A stretch of 15,616 nt of DNA, taken from an uncultured Alphaproteobacteria bacterium (GTDB lineage: Bacteria; Pseudomonadota; Alphaproteobacteria; RF32; CAG-239). A program made the position numbers and the translations under genes. Below the pieces are notes generated by a model that was not told the origin of the DNA, did not search any database, and worked only from the letters and a program-made list of their open reading frames with translations. The stretch covers positions 1 through 15,616 of the forward strand of contig CALXTH010000128.1 in the NCBI GenBank assembly GCA_944391365.1, given 5' to 3'. Numbering within the stretch: the first letter of the stretch is position 1; each line of letters begins with the position of its first letter. Below are positions 14,011 through 15,616 of this stretch, in pieces.

Positions 14011-14119
14011 GGTCTATAAAATTTCAACAAATTCACATTATTTGGCTGGTTATGTCTGACAATATCCTTTTTGCGCGAACTTTGCAATCATTAAAATGTT
14101 TTTCCCGAAAATCAGGGCA

Positions 14120-14776
14120 TTATTTGAGGCAGACATCAGGCGCCCGCAGATAAAGCGGTTTGGGAAAATCAGGCCGGCCGGACAAAAATTTATTCAACCC
14201 ACACCAAGCCAAGTGCTCAATGGAAAGCCCCGTATCCATCCGGATGGTGTGCAGGCTCAAACCGCTCGGTTTGGAAAGAAAACGCTCCACGCCATCACCA
14301 ATCAGGGTTATTTTTTTGTCCCGGAGCAACGGAATGATGTTTTCACGAGAATCGGCCGACGGTTCGGTTATTTTATGAAAGGAGGCGTCATACAGCTGGA
14401 AATAAAAGTCTTCTCTTTTGGTTTCGATAATCACGGCATTGATATCGGCGATTTCATCGGCTTCAAGGCTATGGACATAAGCTTCAAAGGCCGAAACCCC
14501 GGTTACGGTCAGGTTTTCACGACTGAGGCTGAACGTCCGGGCGGCGGAAATGGATGAGCGGACACCGGTGAAAGAGCCGGGGCCGGTACAGACGACCACA
14601 AGGTTCAGATCATTGAAAGTTATGCGCTCCCTGTTCAGGATGTTGCTGATTTCGGGCAGCAGGACTTCAGCCTGACCGAAATCCATTTCCTGCTTAAAGG
14701 TGCGGGATATCTTATTGTCTTTCAGCAGTGCGATTGAGCAGCAAGCTGCCGTGGTATCAAAAGCTAATGTATACAT
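14120..14776 (-). CDS. tsaB: tRNA t6A37 biosynthesis protein TsaB
   Basis: A 218-residue TsaB (formerly YeaZ). With TsaD and TsaE it transfers the threonylcarbamoyl group to A37 of ANN-decoding tRNAs; TsaB is the non-catalytic partner that stabilises TsaD. The ASKHA-fold N-terminus shows L-A-F-D-T-T-A-A-C-C-S-I-A (4-16), followed by G-Q-A-E-V-L-L-P-E-I (34-43) and the family hallmark T-G-P-G-S-F-T-G-V-R (64-73). Length fits. It lacks TsaD's metal-binding histidines, as expected. The ribosome binding site is weak. In many bacteria rimI follows tsaB; here the next gene is the degenerate EEP protein. The divergent gene at 14875 is a PAS protein. Confidence 0.95.
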   Translation of the reverse strand: MYTLAFDTTAACCSIALLKDNKISRTFKQEMDFGQAEVLLPEISNILNRERITFNDLNLVVVCTGPGSFTGVRSSISAARTFSLSRENLTVTGVSAFEAYVHSLEADEIADINAVIIETKREDFYFQLYDASFHKITEPSADSRENIIPLLRDKKITLIGDGVERFLSKPSGLSLHTIRMDTGLSIEHLAWCGLNKFLSGRPDFPKPLYLRAPDVCLK

Positions 14777-14874
14777 TTTTTATTCACTATCCGGTTTTTT
14801 TAAGTTTTATTCTTTGCGTTTATATTATAGAATCTGAAAATAAACAATGAATTTTAAACACTGGCAGAAAATAA

Positions 14875-15616
14875 ATGTCTCAAAACCTTTTAATCAACAT
14901 GTTTTATGCCGCACCGGAACTGTGGTATTTTATCTGGTTTTTGTTTTGCGTTTTGTTATTTGCTTTGTTTTATGCCGTTATCTGTATTTTGAAACTCCGG
15001 CAGAAAAATTATTTTTTTTTTCTCTTCAGGGAACGTTTTGCCGAGACATTATACGCTTCAAAAGACGGTTATTTTTCTTTTATTTATCCCGATACAAAAA
15101 TCAATGATCCCCGGAAAGGCATTAAAGAATCGTGTTCGCGGCGGCTGGCGGTATTGCTTAATCTTCCGAACGGGATAAAAAGCAGTTTTGAAGAAGTACT
15201 GAAATGTTTTTATAAAGATGATGCCCGACGGTTGCAGAAATATGTTGATTTGCTGTGCGGCGACGGGGTTTCTTTTGAAGAGATGTTTAACATCAAAAAC
15301 GGCGGAAAGGTTTTAAAACTGTCCGGAGCGCGGATTTCAGACGCGGATGGGAATGTTTATTGCGATATGGTCTGGTTCAGGGATGTGAGCGTCGAATCCA
15401 CGCAGATTGATGAGTTGGAAGCCGAACAGGGAAAAATATCCGACTCCAACCGGCAGCTGACCGACCTGATTGATAATCTGGCTTATCCGGTATGGCTGCG
15501 CGACGATCAGCTGCATTTGCGCCTGGTAAACAAAAAATATCTGGAATTTATCAGCGGCGCCGCAACCAAAGATGAGGCGGTCAGCAAAGGAATCGAAATT
15601 ACCAATTCAAACAATG
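14875..15616 (+). CDS. PAS-domain membrane protein, probable sensor histidine kinase (5' part)
   Basis: The first 247 residues of a protein that runs off the window; no stop is reached. Residues 14-40 form one membrane segment rich in F, W, L and I, followed by a basic L-R-Q-K. Residues 52-175 look like a first PAS-type domain ending in the strand M-V-W-F-R-D-V-S. A helical linker (L-E-A-E-Q-G-K-I-S-D-S-N-R-Q-L) leads to a second PAS domain starting L-I-D-N-L-A-Y-P-V-W-L-R-D-D-Q-L (198-213). The P-V-W-x-R-D pattern is typical of alphaproteobacterial PAS sensor histidine kinases related in layout to DivL; the kinase core would lie beyond the window. In several alphaproteobacteria such a gene precedes tsaE, amgK/murU-like genes and addAB. 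No strong ribosome binding site is visible. Confidence 0.75.
   Translation, partial: MSQNLLINMFYAAPELWYFIWFLFCVLLFALFYAVICILKLRQKNYFFFLFRERFAETLYASKDGYFSFIYPDTKINDPRKGIKESCSRRLAVLLNLPNGIKSSFEEVLKCFYKDDARRLQKYVDLLCGDGVSFEEMFNIKNGGKVLKLSGARISDADGNVYCDMVWFRDVSVESTQIDELEAEQGKISDSNRQLTDLIDNLAYPVWLRDDQLHLRLVNKKYLEFISGAATKDEAVSKGIEITNSNN

Noticed and set aside
14011..14119. Possible small gene between tsaB and the EEP-like gene
   Set aside because: No frame with a plausible start and ribosome binding site, and no hairpin terminator; it looks like plain spacer.
14847..15107. 86-codon frame overlapping the start of the PAS gene
   Set aside because: It lies in another frame over the longer PAS frame, which runs uninterrupted to the window end and has recognisable domains.
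1..15616. Mobile elements, CRISPR arrays or direct-repeat arrays
   Set aside because: No transposase or integrase frame and no regularly spaced repeats were seen. The tRNA at the left edge has no duplicated 3' end within the window to suggest an attachment site. The only internal repetition is the S1 domain series within rpsA.

Overview
The window looks like chromosomal DNA of a low- to mid-GC alphaproteobacterium, probably an anaerobic or microaerobic lineage. Reasons: cmk next to a six-domain rpsA, an alphaproteobacterial-style PAS sensor protein, a Porin_4-type porin, and a RquA-like protein, the rhodoquinone enzyme known from Rhodospirillum-type bacteria. The taxonomic call is inference from gene content and cannot be settled here. 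No insertion sequence, phage gene, CRISPR array or rRNA gene is visible. Coding density is high and no gap exceeds about 190 bases.

Left part (1-5435): the 3' half of a tRNA-Arg(CCT), a small lipocalin-like lipoprotein (+), then a run of minus-strand genes. Read in transcription order these are cmk, rpsA, a terminator, an unknown 141-residue gene with a second terminator, an outer-membrane porin, and an unknown cysteine-containing periplasmic protein. The rpsA leader is unusual: no Shine-Dalgarno at normal distance, a strong GGAGGT 26 bases too far upstream, hairpins and two T-runs.

Middle part (5436-8599): a compact plus-strand operon, divergent from cmk. Gene order: exported protein with a faint chagasin-like pattern, rsmE (16S rRNA m3U1498 methyltransferase), a NarL/FixJ-type response regulator, an Hpt phosphotransfer protein, and a RquA-like enzyme. 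The last three are joined by two 4-base ATGA overlaps. This physically links a phosphorelay pair to the enzyme that makes the anaerobic electron carrier rhodoquinone, and is the most interesting feature of the window.

Right part (8628-15616): on the minus strand a Lon-family AAA protease (AAA_32 type) is followed, with overlap, by a low-molecular-weight tyrosine phosphatase. Divergent from the protease is a membrane-anchored TPR protein. It converges, with overlapping 3' ends, on a membrane protein whose endonuclease/exonuclease/phosphatase-like domain has lost most catalytic residues. Upstream of that gene lies tsaB (tRNA t6A synthesis). Divergent from tsaB, the window ends inside a PAS-domain membrane protein, probably a sensor histidine kinase, that runs off the edge.
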